Shown piece by piece: positions 27,147 to 36,626 of a stretch of 64,000 bases of DNA (its first letter is position 1; every line of letters begins with the position of its first letter). Under the pieces are notes generated by a model. That model did no database searches. It was not told where the DNA came from and saw only the letters and a list, made by a program, of their open reading frames with translations. The position numbers were made by a program, and so were the translations under genes. The stretch covers positions 1-64,000 of the forward strand of contig NZ_QENY01000006.1 in the NCBI RefSeq assembly GCF_003096815.1. Direction: 5' to 3'. Source of the stretch: Hallella colorans (GTDB lineage Bacteria; Bacteroidota; Bacteroidia; Bacteroidales; Bacteroidaceae).

Positions 27147-27371
27147 GACTTCGTTTTAATGGCACTCACCGAGTGGGCGAGTGCCGTTGTTGCTTTTAAT
27201 ATTCGTTATTGTTAATAAGCCCAACCACATAGTTCTTTGTGTCGTAACTATATTGCATTGTTTTTTCCTTGATAGTCTCAACGTACACTTCACCGTCTGC
27301 AATAACGATTTCATCGTCAGCGGCTTTTGCTATCGCATTGTATAACACTCGTAATTCTTTCGTGTATTCTT

Positions 27372-27569
27372 CTATTGCTGCATGGCCATATCGTGCGCCT
27401 TCGTCCAGATATAGTTTCCCGATGGCGTGCTGTTTTTCTTTAGCTCACGACTGATCGTAGCTTCACTCGTGCCCACAATGCGGGCAATTTCTTTTCTCGC
27501 TGTTTTCTTTTGGAGTAAGGCGAAAATTTGCGACCTTTGCTCCGAGGTTAATTGATGATACATTTGCAA
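27372..27569 (-). pseudogene. IS30-family transposase N-terminal fragment
   Basis: The 65 residues 'YHQLTSEQRSQIFALLQKK' and 'IARIVGTSEATISRELKKN' are the HTH of IS30-type transposases, followed by 'GNYIWTKAHDMAMQQ' and a stop. The DDE catalytic domain (about 250 residues) is absent. Downstream on the same strand another frame stays open to about 27195 without an ATG. It may be a stand-alone HTH regulator, but a truncated transposase is more likely. Confidence 0.6.
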
Positions 27570-27638
27570 TACAAAGTTAGTTAATCTTTGGGAGACTGCG
27601 GTCTCCTTTTTTTTATTTGTATTGCTGGTTGTTTTTTT

Positions 27639-27702
27639 CCTCGCCGAGAGATGCAGACAACCTCTCGCTACGCTTCGAGAACGTCTGCATCTCTCGGCGA
27701 GG
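27639..27702. repeat. Perfect 20-bp inverted repeat (large hairpin)
   Basis: Arms 27639-27658 and 27683-27702 are exact reverse complements (CCTCGCCGAGAGATGCAGAC); the 24-nt loop itself contains a TCTCG/CGAGA pair. No T-run follows directly. It could be a transposon end structure, a strong mRNA hairpin or a fold-back remnant. Confidence 0.85.
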
Positions 27703-27775
27703 GGACTCTTTTATTGCACTTCGTTTTGGAACTTACGTTCTAATGTTTTTTTTATGAATTATCGGGAGATCTTTA

Positions 27776-27921
27776 ATTGCTTTGTATCTTGATTCTACAT
27801 TAAACCACAACATATATGAGTACTACGCTACGTTCACTGAAGTTGCTTTATATCTTGATTCTACATCAAACCACAACTGTGGTCGCTAAGGTGAAACATA
27901 GCCCGTGTTACTTCATATCTT
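27776..27921. CRISPR. Orphan CRISPR remnant, 3 decaying 36-nt repeats
   Basis: Repeat 2 (27842-27877) starts GTTGCTTTATATCTTGATTC and ends CAAACCACAAC. Repeat 1 (27776-27811) differs at about 3 positions, and a half-preserved third copy begins at 27907 (GTTACTTCATATCTT). The spacers are 30 nt (27812-27841) and 29 nt (27878-27906). The 36/30 geometry fits a type II-like array. The repeat is unrelated to the 47-nt repeat at 36197, so this is the relic of a second CRISPR system; no matching cas genes are in the window. Confidence 0.7.
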
Positions 27922-28007
27922 CTATGTTGCTTTCCAAATAATTGGAAAATATTTGTAATTTATTAACTATTCATTATCAATCACTTAGCGTGAAGTTTAT
28001 TAGTACG

Positions 28008-28178
28008 ATGACTTTAGAAGAAGCAACAGCCACCAGCCCGGCATGGGAACACCGGGTATGGAAAGGCTACGAACAACAGACCTATCAGACAAACTTCTAT
28101 GAGTTGACACGGACGTATCCGCCCAACAATTTACTTCTTCAGAATATAGATAAAACGCAACAATCTTATCGGAGATGA
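28008..28178 (+). CDS. Short uncharacterised ORF
   Basis: 56 residues from ATG 28008 (MTLEEATATSPAWEHRVWKG...). It is not recognised. It lies between the orphan CRISPR remnant and the broken IS110 and may be a fragment of a larger gene disrupted by the insertion. Confidence 0.25.
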   Translation: MTLEEATATSPAWEHRVWKGYEQQTYQTNFYELTRTYPPNNLLLQNIDKTQQSYRR

Positions 28179-28241
28179 CACCCGAAGGTCCATCAATTAT
28201 GAAAAGGAGTCGTTTTATGAAGTTGTCCGAAAGTCTGTATG

Positions 28242-29310
28242 TTATTCTTTATCCCATCTGTATGGCTCATATTTCCTACTGTTCTTGAGTACCGAGAAAA
28301 TGATGTTGGACATCTTTCTGGCTATTTTGACTATGGCCTCCTGCGGTTTCATGGACTGCTTGTATCTAGCATAGGCCATTCCCAGTCCGTAATCTCTGTA
28401 GATGGCTATCCATGCAGCCTCTATGATCATCGGTCCGAGATACTTGTTGCCACGGAAGGTCTTCTCTCCGCTTGCGGTTTTCTCTCCACTGTTATGACAG
28501 GTCGGTATCAGGCCGAGATAACTGGCGAACTGGTTCTCGTTACGGAATCTCTTCACATCGTAGATTTCTGTCAGTATGCACATGGCTACACTTACACCTA
28601 TGCCGGGTATCGACATCAGAAGCTCGTAATTGTTCCTGTACCTGTCGGTCTGCGCAAGCATTCGTATGGATTTTGTCGCGTCCAAGAGTGTCTGGCGTAT
28701 CGTCTCCACCTGCTTGACGAGCAAGTCCAACGACAATCTTGAGGAGGAAAGTAGCACGACATCCTCCTTGAGCCATTTGATGAAAGCCCTTGACCAGTGC
28801 GTCCCCGGTCTTGCGAACCGCTCGGGTATCTCCACGCCATTGCAGTGCAGCAGGTGCTTCACCCTTGCCTTGTAGCCAGAGAGTTGTTTCTGTATGGTCT
28901 TCCTTATGCGGATGACTGACCTGTCATCGATATTCTCTTTCTCACGGATGTATATGGGACGGATGTCACCTGCGCGCAAGTTTGGCTGCATCTACCTTGT
29001 CGGTCTTCATCACCTCCTCGTACTGGGTAGTCGGAACATCCGCGGCATGGGTCACGACACAGTCGATGCCGTACTCCTTGAGGGCGTAGTATGTGGAAAA
29101 ACCACTGAAGCCTGACTCATACACGGCATGGTACTCGCCATCAGGGAAATGCTTCTTCAAAAAGTCAAAGAGCGTCTTTGCGGAGGCTTGCTGCGGGTGC
29201 CTCTCTTTGTAACCCGACTCGGTCAGCACACAGACCTCCCAAGTTTTTGCATGCACATCAATTCCGATGTAAATCTTTTGTCCTTTGAAGGAAATTTTGT
29301 TTCTTTGCAT
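28242..29310 (-). mobile_element. IS110-family transposase, frameshifted
   Basis: The N-terminal part (28966-29310) carries the DEDD RuvC-like start 'IYIGIDVHAKTWEVCVL' and 'DKVDAAKLAR'; the C-terminal part (28242-28991) in another frame starts 'NLRAGDIRPIYIREKEN' and holds the transposase_20 domain 'LLMSIPGIGVSVAMCILTEI', 'FASYLGLIPTCHNSGEKT'. The two frames join near 28975-28985. Family members have 'KLAR-NLRAGD' continuous, so a short deletion between two CTTGCGCGCA-like repeats probably caused the shift. Inactive as written. Confidence 0.85.
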
Positions 29311-29940
29311 ATCGGTACGGTTCTAATTGTTTGTCATTTGTCGTTTGCACTACAAATATACAATCCAATTATTATCGTACCAACTTTTTCCTTGCAGACT
29401 ATGAAAAACACCGCGGTGGTTTGCCATGCGGCCGGAGGCGAGAAGCCTCCGAAGAGCGGCATCCGACTTGTCTCAGTGTGTTAGCCTTTGCAAACATAGT
29501 AACTTATGTTTGCATATGCCGTGGATGCTCTGACCCACAATGCGGAAGAGGCAAAGAGAAAGAATCAACTCCGAAGCGGAAACTCCGTCACGTTTCTCCA
29601 ATGACAGGCGAGATAACAGGTGACCGATGCCAAACTTGCCAAAAAAGATGAAATAAATCATCACTCATGCGGTTTTTAACACTCAAAAGTTTGGATAACT
29701 CACTTATTTTCTCTATTTTTGTTTCAATAATAGTTTTGTTATTTTGCCTTTAGTATCAGCTCTTTAGCGATTACTAATTTACAAAGACAATTCGACAAAT
29801 TGTTATTTTTCTGTCTATTTATTAGGGTGGGAAACTTTAGTAATAAATATTTATGAAATTATGTGCATAAGAAAAGAAGACTTGCAACTGGGTTATAGGA
29901 CTGGCCAAAAAGATGTCATATAAATATAGCAATAAAGTAC
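29311..29940. other. Gene-free region between IS110 and the CRISPR locus
   Basis: No gene was recognised. Short frames here look like chance. The sequence turns strongly AT-rich after about 29660, matching the CRISPR-Cas locus to its right. Confidence 0.5.
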
Positions 29941-30025
29941 AAAAAAAGGTGAGAATTACAAGAATCCCCACCTGAAATGTTTTCACAACGGAATAATCCT
30001 TATTGTGATTTGCTTAAAATATCTT
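29941..30025 (-). ncRNA. tracrRNA of the type II-C system
   Basis: Read on the minus strand, an anti-repeat (30003-30025) is complementary to nt 2-24 of the CRISPR repeat, with one mismatch (TTGTGATTTGCTTAAAAT identical on the plus strand). It is followed by the short hairpin AAGGATTATTCC, then GTTGTGAAAACATTT, and a terminator hairpin (AGGTGGGGATT...AATTCTCACCT) ending in seven T (29947-29941). A -7 box TACATTTG at 30037-30030 puts the start at the anti-repeat edge. The RNA would be about 80-85 nt and guide Cas9 together with crRNA. Confidence 0.9.
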
Positions 30026-30029
30026 GTTG

Positions 30030-30037
30030 CAAATGTA
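30030..30037 (-). promoter_or_regulatory. -7 promoter box of tracrRNA
   Basis: TACATTTG on the minus strand, 5-7 nt before the anti-repeat. The region between it and cas9 (30038-30074) must also hold the divergent cas9 leader. Confidence 0.7.
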
Positions 30038-30074
30038 GAAAAAAAATTAAATAAACAAATAATAGTAATAAAAT

Positions 30075-33000
30075 ATGAAAAATATTTTAGGATTAGATCT
30101 TGGCTCTAACAGTGTAGGCTGGGCTTTAATAAAGGCAGAAGAGAATGGAAACCCTATTGGAAGTATAAAAATGGGTAGTAGAATAATACCTATGAGTCAA
30201 GATATATTAGGAAATTTTGAGAAAGGTGATACTGTTTCCCAAACGAAGCAACGTACTCTATATAGAGGTAAAAGACGTCTTATAGAACGTCATGTGTTAC
30301 GCCGTGAACGTTTGTGCCGAGTATTACATATAATGAACTTTTTACCTACTCATTTTGATCAGTTATTGGGTTGGGATAAGACTGACAATAAAACCTACGG
30401 AAAGTTTATAGATGACAGCGAACCAAAATTAGCATGGAGGCAGAATAAAAATGAAATGGGGAAGATGGAATTTGTGTTTATGGACTCATTTCATGAAATG
30501 TTATCCGACTTTGCCAAACATCAACCTCAATTAATAGCTAATGGAAAGAAAGTTCCTATAGACTGGACTATTTATTATCTGCGTAAAAAGGCCCTTACAC
30601 AGGTTATTAGTAAAGAAGAATTGGCATGGATATTACTCAATTTTAATACCAAACGAGGTTATTACCAATTACGTGGCGAGGAAGAAGAACAGCCTACTAA
30701 GAAAGAGGAATACAAAGTATTAAAGGTGATAAGTGTAGATGCTGACGAAGAACAAAAGGGTAATGGTATTTGGTATAACATACATTTAGAAGATGGCGGT
30801 ATATATAAAAGAAAGAGTGACATACCTTTATATGATTGGGTTGGTAAAACATTACAACTTATAGTTGTAACTACTTACGAAAAAGATGGTAAAACGCCAA
30901 AGATTTTTGATAGTGGTAAGCAAAATCCGTCATACAGACTACCCAAAAAGGACGATTGGGGATTGGTAAAAAAACGCACAGAAAGCCAATTACTATCATC
31001 GGGCAAGACAGTGGGCGCATTTATTTACGATAATATACTTAGTAAACCTGCTGACAAGATACGGGGAAACTTAGTAAGAACTATAGAGCGCAAGTATTAT
31101 AAAAAAGAGTTAATAGAGATATTTCAGCAGCAAGCTAAATATCATGATGAGTTGCATAATCAGAATTTGCTTGAGAGTTGTGCAAAAGAGTTATATGCCC
31201 ATAACGATGTGCACTACAATGAAGTGATAAAGAGCGACATGATACATCTGTTAGTAGACGATATAATTTTCTACCAACGCCCACTTAAGAGCAAAAAGTC
31301 GCTTATAGCTAACTGTAAATATGAGAGCTATGAGTTTGTGGATAAAGAAACTGGTGAGGTAAAAGAAATGCCTATTAAGTGTATAGCTATATCAAATCCG
31401 TATTATCAAGAGTTTAGGTTATGGCAATTTATTCACAATCTACGATTATCTGATGTCGTTACAAGAGAAGATGTAACGGCGCAATATCTATCAACACCAC
31501 AAGATTATTGTAACCTCTTTACATATCTTAATGATAGAAAGGAGATAAAGCAAGACATCTTGTTAAAGGATTTTTTCCAAATAAAGAAAGTACAGATAGA
31601 TAAAGAAAAAGTATTCCCTATAGAGTGGAATTATATTAAAGACGCCACTAAAACATATCCTTGCAACGAAACCAGATATGAATTATTATCGGCTCTAAAG
31701 CGTGCTGGTATGGATAAGCAATGGTTAGATGACACACCTAACATGCAATATCGGCTTTGGCATTTGCTGTATTCTGTAGAAGAAAAAGAGGAGTCGGCTA
31801 AGGCTTTACGTAAATTGTATGATGATGACAACTTTGTATCGTCATTCCTAAAAATCAAGCCTTTTGAGAAGTGTTATGGTGCATACTCTGAAAAAGCTAT
31901 AAAAAGACTTTTAACGTTGATGCGTATGGGTAAGGCTTGGAACGAACAAGCCATTGATGCTAAAACACTGAAATGTATTCAACAAATCATAACTGGTAAT
32001 ATTGATAGCAAGCTAAAAGAGAAGATAGATGATAGCAGATATGTTTTACATCATGTATCCGACTTTCAAGGGCTGCCTACTTACTTAGCTTCTTACGTAA
32101 TATATGGACGCCATTCAGAAGTTACGGACATACGATGTTGGGATACTCCAGAAGATTTATTAAAATTTATTTACGACTTTCCGCAGCATTCTTTGCGTAA
32201 TCCTATTGTAGAACAAGTAATTTTGGAAACGCTTAGAGTGGTATATGATATTTGGAAAGCAGTAAAGCATATTGATGAGATACACGTAGAGGTGGCACGT
32301 GAAATGAAGCTAACTGCGCAGCAACGTAATGAAGCTAATCTTAGAAATCTTAATAACGAAGCTACTAACTTACGAATAAAGTATCTGTTAGAAGAATTGA
32401 AGAACGATACCTTTATCAAAGATGTCAGGCCTTTATCTCCTATACATCAAGAAAAAATGCGTATTTACGAACAGGCTGTATTAGGTAACCTCAACAAGCA
32501 GGATAAAGACTATGACGAAATTATTAAAATATCAAAGAAAGAACACCCTACCAATGCAGAACTAATAAGATATAAATTGTGGCTCGAACAAAGATATTGC
32601 TCGCCTTATACAGGTAAAGCTATCTCGCTAAGTAAGCTCTTTACAACGGCATACGAGATAGAACATGTTATTCCACAAAGCAGATACTTTGATAATTCTT
32701 TTAATAATAAAGTTATCTGCGAAGCAGAAGTAAACAAAGCAAAGGGTAACATGTTGGGCTATGAGTTTATTAAAAAACAAGGTGGACAAAAGGTTTATTG
32801 TACCCTACTGGGCAAAGAAGTAACAATATTAAAAGCAGAAGAGTATAAGCAGTTTGTGAACGAGCATTATGCACATAACAAGCGTAAGCGTGATAACTTA
32901 TTAGCCGAAAATATACCGGAGAGCTTTAGCAATAGGCAGCTTAATGATACGCGTTATATTACAAAAACAATTATGTCTTTACTTTCTAATGTAGTAAGAC

Positions 33001-34535
33001 AGCAAGGCGAAGAAGAGGCTACGGCTAAGAACTTATTACCTTCATCTGGCTCTGTTACTGATAGGCTGAAAAATGATTGGGGGCTTAAAGATGTATGGAA
33101 TAAGATAGTTACGCCAAGGTTTGAAAGGCTCAACAAGTTGTCTGGAACAAATGATTTTGGAGAGATGAAAGAAGAAAATGGTAAAAGATATTTTCAAACC
33201 AATGTGCCGTTAGAATATGAAAAGGGATTTAAAAAGAAACGTATCGATCATAGGCACCATGCTATGGACGCCCTTGTTATAGCCTGCACTACGCGAAACA
33301 TGGTAAACTATATTAGCAATGCAAATGCTAACAGCCCTAAGCAAAGAGAAGACTTACGACAATTGTTATGTGATAAAAACAGGATTATTAACAAGCCATG
33401 GGATACCTTTACACAAGATGCCTTAAAAGCACTAAATGATATTGTAGTTAGTTTTAAAAACAATGTAAGAATAATTAATAGGGCTACTAATAGGTATCAA
33501 CGCTACGACAAGAATGGAAAGAAAATGATATTTAATCAGAAAGGCGATGATATGTGGGCTATACGCAAGTCTATGCATAAAGAAACAGTGTTTGGAAGAG
33601 TAAATCTTATTAGGAAAGAAGTTTTACCCATTGATAAAGCCTTAGATAATATATCTGCTATATGCAACGCACAGTTAAGAGCTTATGTCAACGATTTGGT
33701 TGATAAGCATTTTAACAAAACACAATTAGTTGCCCATTTTAAGAGTTTGAATTATAAATGGAACCGACAAGATATGTCAAAAGTTGAAGTATGGATAAGT
33801 AGTGATAACAAAACTCCTATGGTAGCTGTACGCAAACCATTAGATACATCATTTGACAAAAAGAAAATTGCATCTATTACGGATACAGGTATACAAACTA
33901 TTTTGCTTAACTACTTAGAAAGCAAAGGGGGAGATGCTTTAGTAGCTTTCGCTCCTGAGGCTATACAAGAGATGAATAACAACATCGAGCTATATAATAA
34001 TGGTAAAGCTCACAAACCTATTAAGAATGTGCGACTGTCTGAAACGCTCGGTACTAAATATCAAGTGGGGGAAAGAGGAGCTAAAACTAAGAAATATGTA
34101 GAAGCTGATAAAGGTACTAATCTCTTTTTTGCTATTTATGAAGATGAAGAAGGTAAGAGGTATTATTACTCTGTGCCGTTAAGAGAAGCGATAGAACGAC
34201 AGAAGCAAAAGCTTTCACCAGTTCCTGAATATAACGAAAAAGGTGCGGCACTGAAGTTTTATCTATCGCCAAACGATTTAGTCTACGTCCCCACTGAAGA
34301 AGAACGGATAATGGGAACATGCCAGATTGATAAAACAAGGATTTATAAGATGGTTAGTTCTACTGGATATAGTTGTTATTTTGTTCCATCTACTTTTGCT
34401 AAAGTGATAGTTGATAAGGTAGAACTCCAGTCTCTTAACAAAATGGAAAAAGCTATAACAGATGAATGCATTAAAGAGGTATGTTGGAAATTAAAGGTAG
34501 ACAGATTGGGTAATATCTTAAATGTAATAAAATAA
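30075..34535 (+). CDS. cas9: CRISPR-associated endonuclease Cas9 (type II-C)
   Basis: 1486 residues, at the long end for type II-C but usual for Bacteroidetes members. RuvC-I 'ILGLDLGSNSVGWAL' with D8; an arginine-rich bridge helix just after ('LYRGKRRLIERHVLRRERLC'); RuvC-II 'HVEVAREMK' with E739; HNH 'YEIEHVIPQSRYFDNSFNNK' with H864; RuvC-III 'IDHRHHAMDAL' with H1061 and D1065. All catalytic residues expected are present and there is no frameshift. Cas9 cleaves DNA matching crRNA spacers, using the tracrRNA encoded just upstream. cas1 follows after 4 bp. Confidence 0.97.
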   Translation: MKNILGLDLGSNSVGWALIKAEENGNPIGSIKMGSRIIPMSQDILGNFEKGDTVSQTKQRTLYRGKRRLIERHVLRRERLCRVLHIMNFLPTHFDQLLGWDKTDNKTYGKFIDDSEPKLAWRQNKNEMGKMEFVFMDSFHEMLSDFAKHQPQLIANGKKVPIDWTIYYLRKKALTQVISKEELAWILLNFNTKRGYYQLRGEEEEQPTKKEEYKVLKVISVDADEEQKGNGIWYNIHLEDGGIYKRKSDIPLYDWVGKTLQLIVVTTYEKDGKTPKIFDSGKQNPSYRLPKKDDWGLVKKRTESQLLSSGKTVGAFIYDNILSKPADKIRGNLVRTIERKYYKKELIEIFQQQAKYHDELHNQNLLESCAKELYAHNDVHYNEVIKSDMIHLLVDDIIFYQRPLKSKKSLIANCKYESYEFVDKETGEVKEMPIKCIAISNPYYQEFRLWQFIHNLRLSDVVTREDVTAQYLSTPQDYCNLFTYLNDRKEIKQDILLKDFFQIKKVQIDKEKVFPIEWNYIKDATKTYPCNETRYELLSALKRAGMDKQWLDDTPNMQYRLWHLLYSVEEKEESAKALRKLYDDDNFVSSFLKIKPFEKCYGAYSEKAIKRLLTLMRMGKAWNEQAIDAKTLKCIQQIITGNIDSKLKEKIDDSRYVLHHVSDFQGLPTYLASYVIYGRHSEVTDIRCWDTPEDLLKFIYDFPQHSLRNPIVEQVILETLRVVYDIWKAVKHIDEIHVEVAREMKLTAQQRNEANLRNLNNEATNLRIKYLLEELKNDTFIKDVRPLSPIHQEKMRIYEQAVLGNLNKQDKDYDEIIKISKKEHPTNAELIRYKLWLEQRYCSPYTGKAISLSKLFTTAYEIEHVIPQSRYFDNSFNNKVICEAEVNKAKGNMLGYEFIKKQGGQKVYCTLLGKEVTILKAEEYKQFVNEHYAHNKRKRDNLLAENIPESFSNRQLNDTRYITKTIMSLLSNVVRQQGEEEATAKNLLPSSGSVTDRLKNDWGLKDVWNKIVTPRFERLNKLSGTNDFGEMKEENGKRYFQTNVPLEYEKGFKKKRIDHRHHAMDALVIACTTRNMVNYISNANANSPKQREDLRQLLCDKNRIINKPWDTFTQDALKALNDIVVSFKNNVRIINRATNRYQRYDKNGKKMIFNQKGDDMWAIRKSMHKETVFGRVNLIRKEVLPIDKALDNISAICNAQLRAYVNDLVDKHFNKTQLVAHFKSLNYKWNRQDMSKVEVWISSDNKTPMVAVRKPLDTSFDKKKIASITDTGIQTILLNYLESKGGDALVAFAPEAIQEMNNNIELYNNGKAHKPIKNVRLSETLGTKYQVGERGAKTKKYVEADKGTNLFFAIYEDEEGKRYYYSVPLREAIERQKQKLSPVPEYNEKGAALKFYLSPNDLVYVPTEEERIMGTCQIDKTRIYKMVSSTGYSCYFVPSTFAKVIVDKVELQSLNKMEKAITDECIKEVCWKLKVDRLGNILNVIK

Positions 34536-34539
34536 ATGT

Positions 34540-35477
34540 ATGATAAAGAAAACGCTTTGCTTTAACAATGCGGCTTACCTTAGCTTGCGAAACGAGCAAT
34601 TGCTTATCCATATACCAGAGGTTGTAAGCCAAAAAGATTTGCCAAAGCCATTATTACAAGAAGCTGAGCGCACTATTCCAATAGAAGATATTGGAGTAGT
34701 GGTGCTCAATAGCCTACGTATTACCATTACCACAGGTGTCATGCAAGCTCTTTTGGCTAACAATGTTGCTGTTATAACGTGCGACGCAAAAGGCTTGCCA
34801 GTAGGGCTGCAATTACCTTTGTCGGGTAATACGCTGCAAAACGAACGTTTTAGACATCAGTTAGACGCTTCGTTGCCATTGCGTAAACAATTGTGGCAGC
34901 AAACTACGAAGCAAAAAATCCTTAACCAAGAGGCTATACTTCGCCATAACACCGAAGCAGAAACTAAATGTATGCGGGTTTGGGCTAACAATGTACGAAG
35001 TGGCGATCCTGATAACCTGGAGGCAAGAGCAGCCGCTTATTATTGGAAAAACATCTTTCCTTCGGTTCCGCTATTTACAAGAGAAAGAGAAGGAGTTCCT
35101 CCTAATAACTTGCTCAATTATGGTTATGCCATATTAAGGGCTGTTATAGCAAGAGCTTTGGTAGGTAGCGGACTTTTACCTACCTTAGGCATTCATCACC
35201 ATAATAAGTATATAATGCTTATTGCTTAGCCGATGATATAATGGAACCTTATCGTCCGTATGTAGACAAAATGGTAATAGACATTATGCATCAAGAAGAT
35301 AGCATTGATCAGCTTACAAAAGATATTAAGTTTAGATTGTTAGGCATTCCTGCGATTGATGTTATTATTAAAGGTAAGCGTAGCCCACTTATGATTGCTG
35401 CACAACAAACTACTGCATCACTTTACAAGTGTTTTTCAGGGGAGTATAAAGCTATATTATACCCCGAAGTTACATAA
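34540..35477 (+). pseudogene. cas1: cas1 interrupted by a 2-bp insertion
   Basis: The first 225 residues are normal type II Cas1 ('LRITITTGVMQALLANNVAV', the metal-site Glu in 'DNLEARAAAYYW', 'GIHHHNKY'). After HHHNKY the frame reads 'IMLIA' and stops at 35227-35229. Removing one TA from TATATA at 35209-35214 restores 'KYNAYCLADDIMEPYRPYVD', in frame with 35241-35477, to give about 311 residues. Cas1 is the integrase of spacer acquisition; the third metal ligand region (ADD) lies in the part lost. A homopolymer-like dinucleotide slip or a sequencing error are both possible. Confidence 0.9.
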
Positions 35478-35501
35478 TTACCTTTTTTCATATCATCTAT
35501 T

Positions 35502-35840
35502 ATGCCTTTAGACAGACTTAGCGAATATCGTGTTATGTGGATACTTGTATTCTTCGATTTGCCTACCGAAACGAAAAAGGAAAAGGAAACCTATATCGAT
35601 TTTAGAAAATTTCTGATAAAAGATGGCTTTACAATGTTCCAGTTTTCTATCTATGTTCGTCATTGTTCAAGTATGGAAAATGCAGAAGTTCACAAAAAGC
35701 ATATTCATGACAATCTTCCTAACACAGGAAAAGTTGGTTTGTTGTGCATAACCGATAAGCAATTTGCCGCTATTGAGTTGTTTTATTGCAAAAAGCAGAA
35801 GGCTCCTAACGCTCCTTACCAGCAGTTAGAATTATTTTAG
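35502..35840 (+). CDS. cas2: CRISPR-associated endoribonuclease/adaptation protein Cas2
   Basis: 112 residues with the Cas2 ferredoxin-like start 'RVMWILVFFDLPTETKKEKE' and 'RKFLIKDGFTMFQFSIYVRH', ending 'YQQLELF' as usual for type II Cas2. Cas2 forms the scaffold dimer of the Cas1-Cas2 spacer integrase. It starts 24 bp after the restored cas1 end. Its stop codon TAG coincides with the left edge of a MITE-like element at 35839. Confidence 0.95.
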   Translation: MPLDRLSEYRVMWILVFFDLPTETKKEKETYIDFRKFLIKDGFTMFQFSIYVRHCSSMENAEVHKKHIHDNLPNTGKVGLLCITDKQFAAIELFYCKKQKAPNAPYQQLELF

Positions 35841-36034
35841 GGCGGTTCTATAAATTAGCTTTGACAGATTGCGAGACTATTTTTGTGGTCAATTTGTTTG
35901 TGAGTGAAGGAGCATAGCGAGCTATACGACTGAACGAACAAGCAAATTGACCACGAAAAGAGACCGCAAGATGACAAAACGTAAACCGTCCAACATAAAT
36001 AAAACTTTACGGTGGTAATTTATAGAACCGCCCT
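35839..36034. mobile_element. MITE-like element with 19-bp terminal inverted repeats
   Basis: The perfect TIRs AGGGCGGTTCTATAAATTA (35839-35857) and its reverse complement (36016-36034) bound 196 bp without a gene. Inner arms are also partly complementary (GTGGTCAATTTGTTTG near 35885 against CAAGCAAATTGACCAC near 35950), so the whole element can fold back. It sits between cas2 and the array. No target-site duplication is clear. Confidence 0.85.
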
Positions 36035-36090
36035 TTAATAGCTTATTATTGCTGTCCTTTCATATCACTGTATCGTACGGTTTAGTACAC

Positions 36091-36120
36091 GAAAAAATCC
36101 CATTCTGTATGAATGGGATT
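36091..36120 (-). terminator. Minus-strand terminator at the end of the CRISPR array
   Basis: The stem AATCCCATT/AATGGGATT (36096-36104, 36112-36120) is followed on the minus strand by six T. It lies about 75 bp beyond the array in the direction in which the repeat-embedded promoters point, so it should stop pre-crRNA transcription before cas2. Confidence 0.75.
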
Positions 36121-36196
36121 TGTGTTTGTAGTAGCATTTTTATTTTTCTCTAATATCCTTACAATAGCTTGATAAACAGCTTGTTGTAGCGCCAAA

Positions 36197-36626
36197 GTTG
36201 TTTATGCACCTACAAAGGTAAGAAATTTTAAGCAAATCACAACCACAGGGTAGGGCACACGAATGCTGTCTCGGTTGTTTATGCACCTACAAAGGTAAGA
36301 AATTTTAAGCAAATCACAACCGTTACCGAGCGGCACAAAATAGCCGTGAGTTGTTTATGCACCTACAAAGGTAAGAAATTTTAAGCAAATCACAACCACA
36401 ACAATAGGGGGGTGTGACATAGAGGTGTTGTTTATGCACCTACAAAGGTAAGAAATTTTAAGCAAATCACAACCTTATTCCAAAAGTAACCTTTGTACCG
36501 TGTGTTGTTTATGCACCTACAAAGGTAAGAAATTTTAAGCAAATCACAACTAATTAAAAAACAACCACCCGAACATTCTCGTTGTTTATGCACCTACAAA
36601 GGTAAGAAATTTAAGCAAATCACAAC
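36197..36626 (-). CRISPR. Type II-C CRISPR array: 6 repeats of 47 nt, 5 spacers
   Basis: Repeats start at 36197, 36274, 36350, 36427, 36504 and 36581. All are 47 nt (plus strand GTTGTTTATGCACCTACAAA ... AGCAAATCACAAC) except the last, which is 46 nt with one T lost. Spacers are 30, 29, 30, 30 and 30 nt. Read on the minus strand, the repeat begins GTTGTGATTTGCTTAAAAT, pairing with the tracrRNA anti-repeat, and contains TACCTTTG, a Bacteroidetes -7 box, with TTG 19 nt upstream. crRNAs are thus probably made on the minus strand from promoters inside each repeat, as described for other II-C arrays. Confidence 0.97.
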
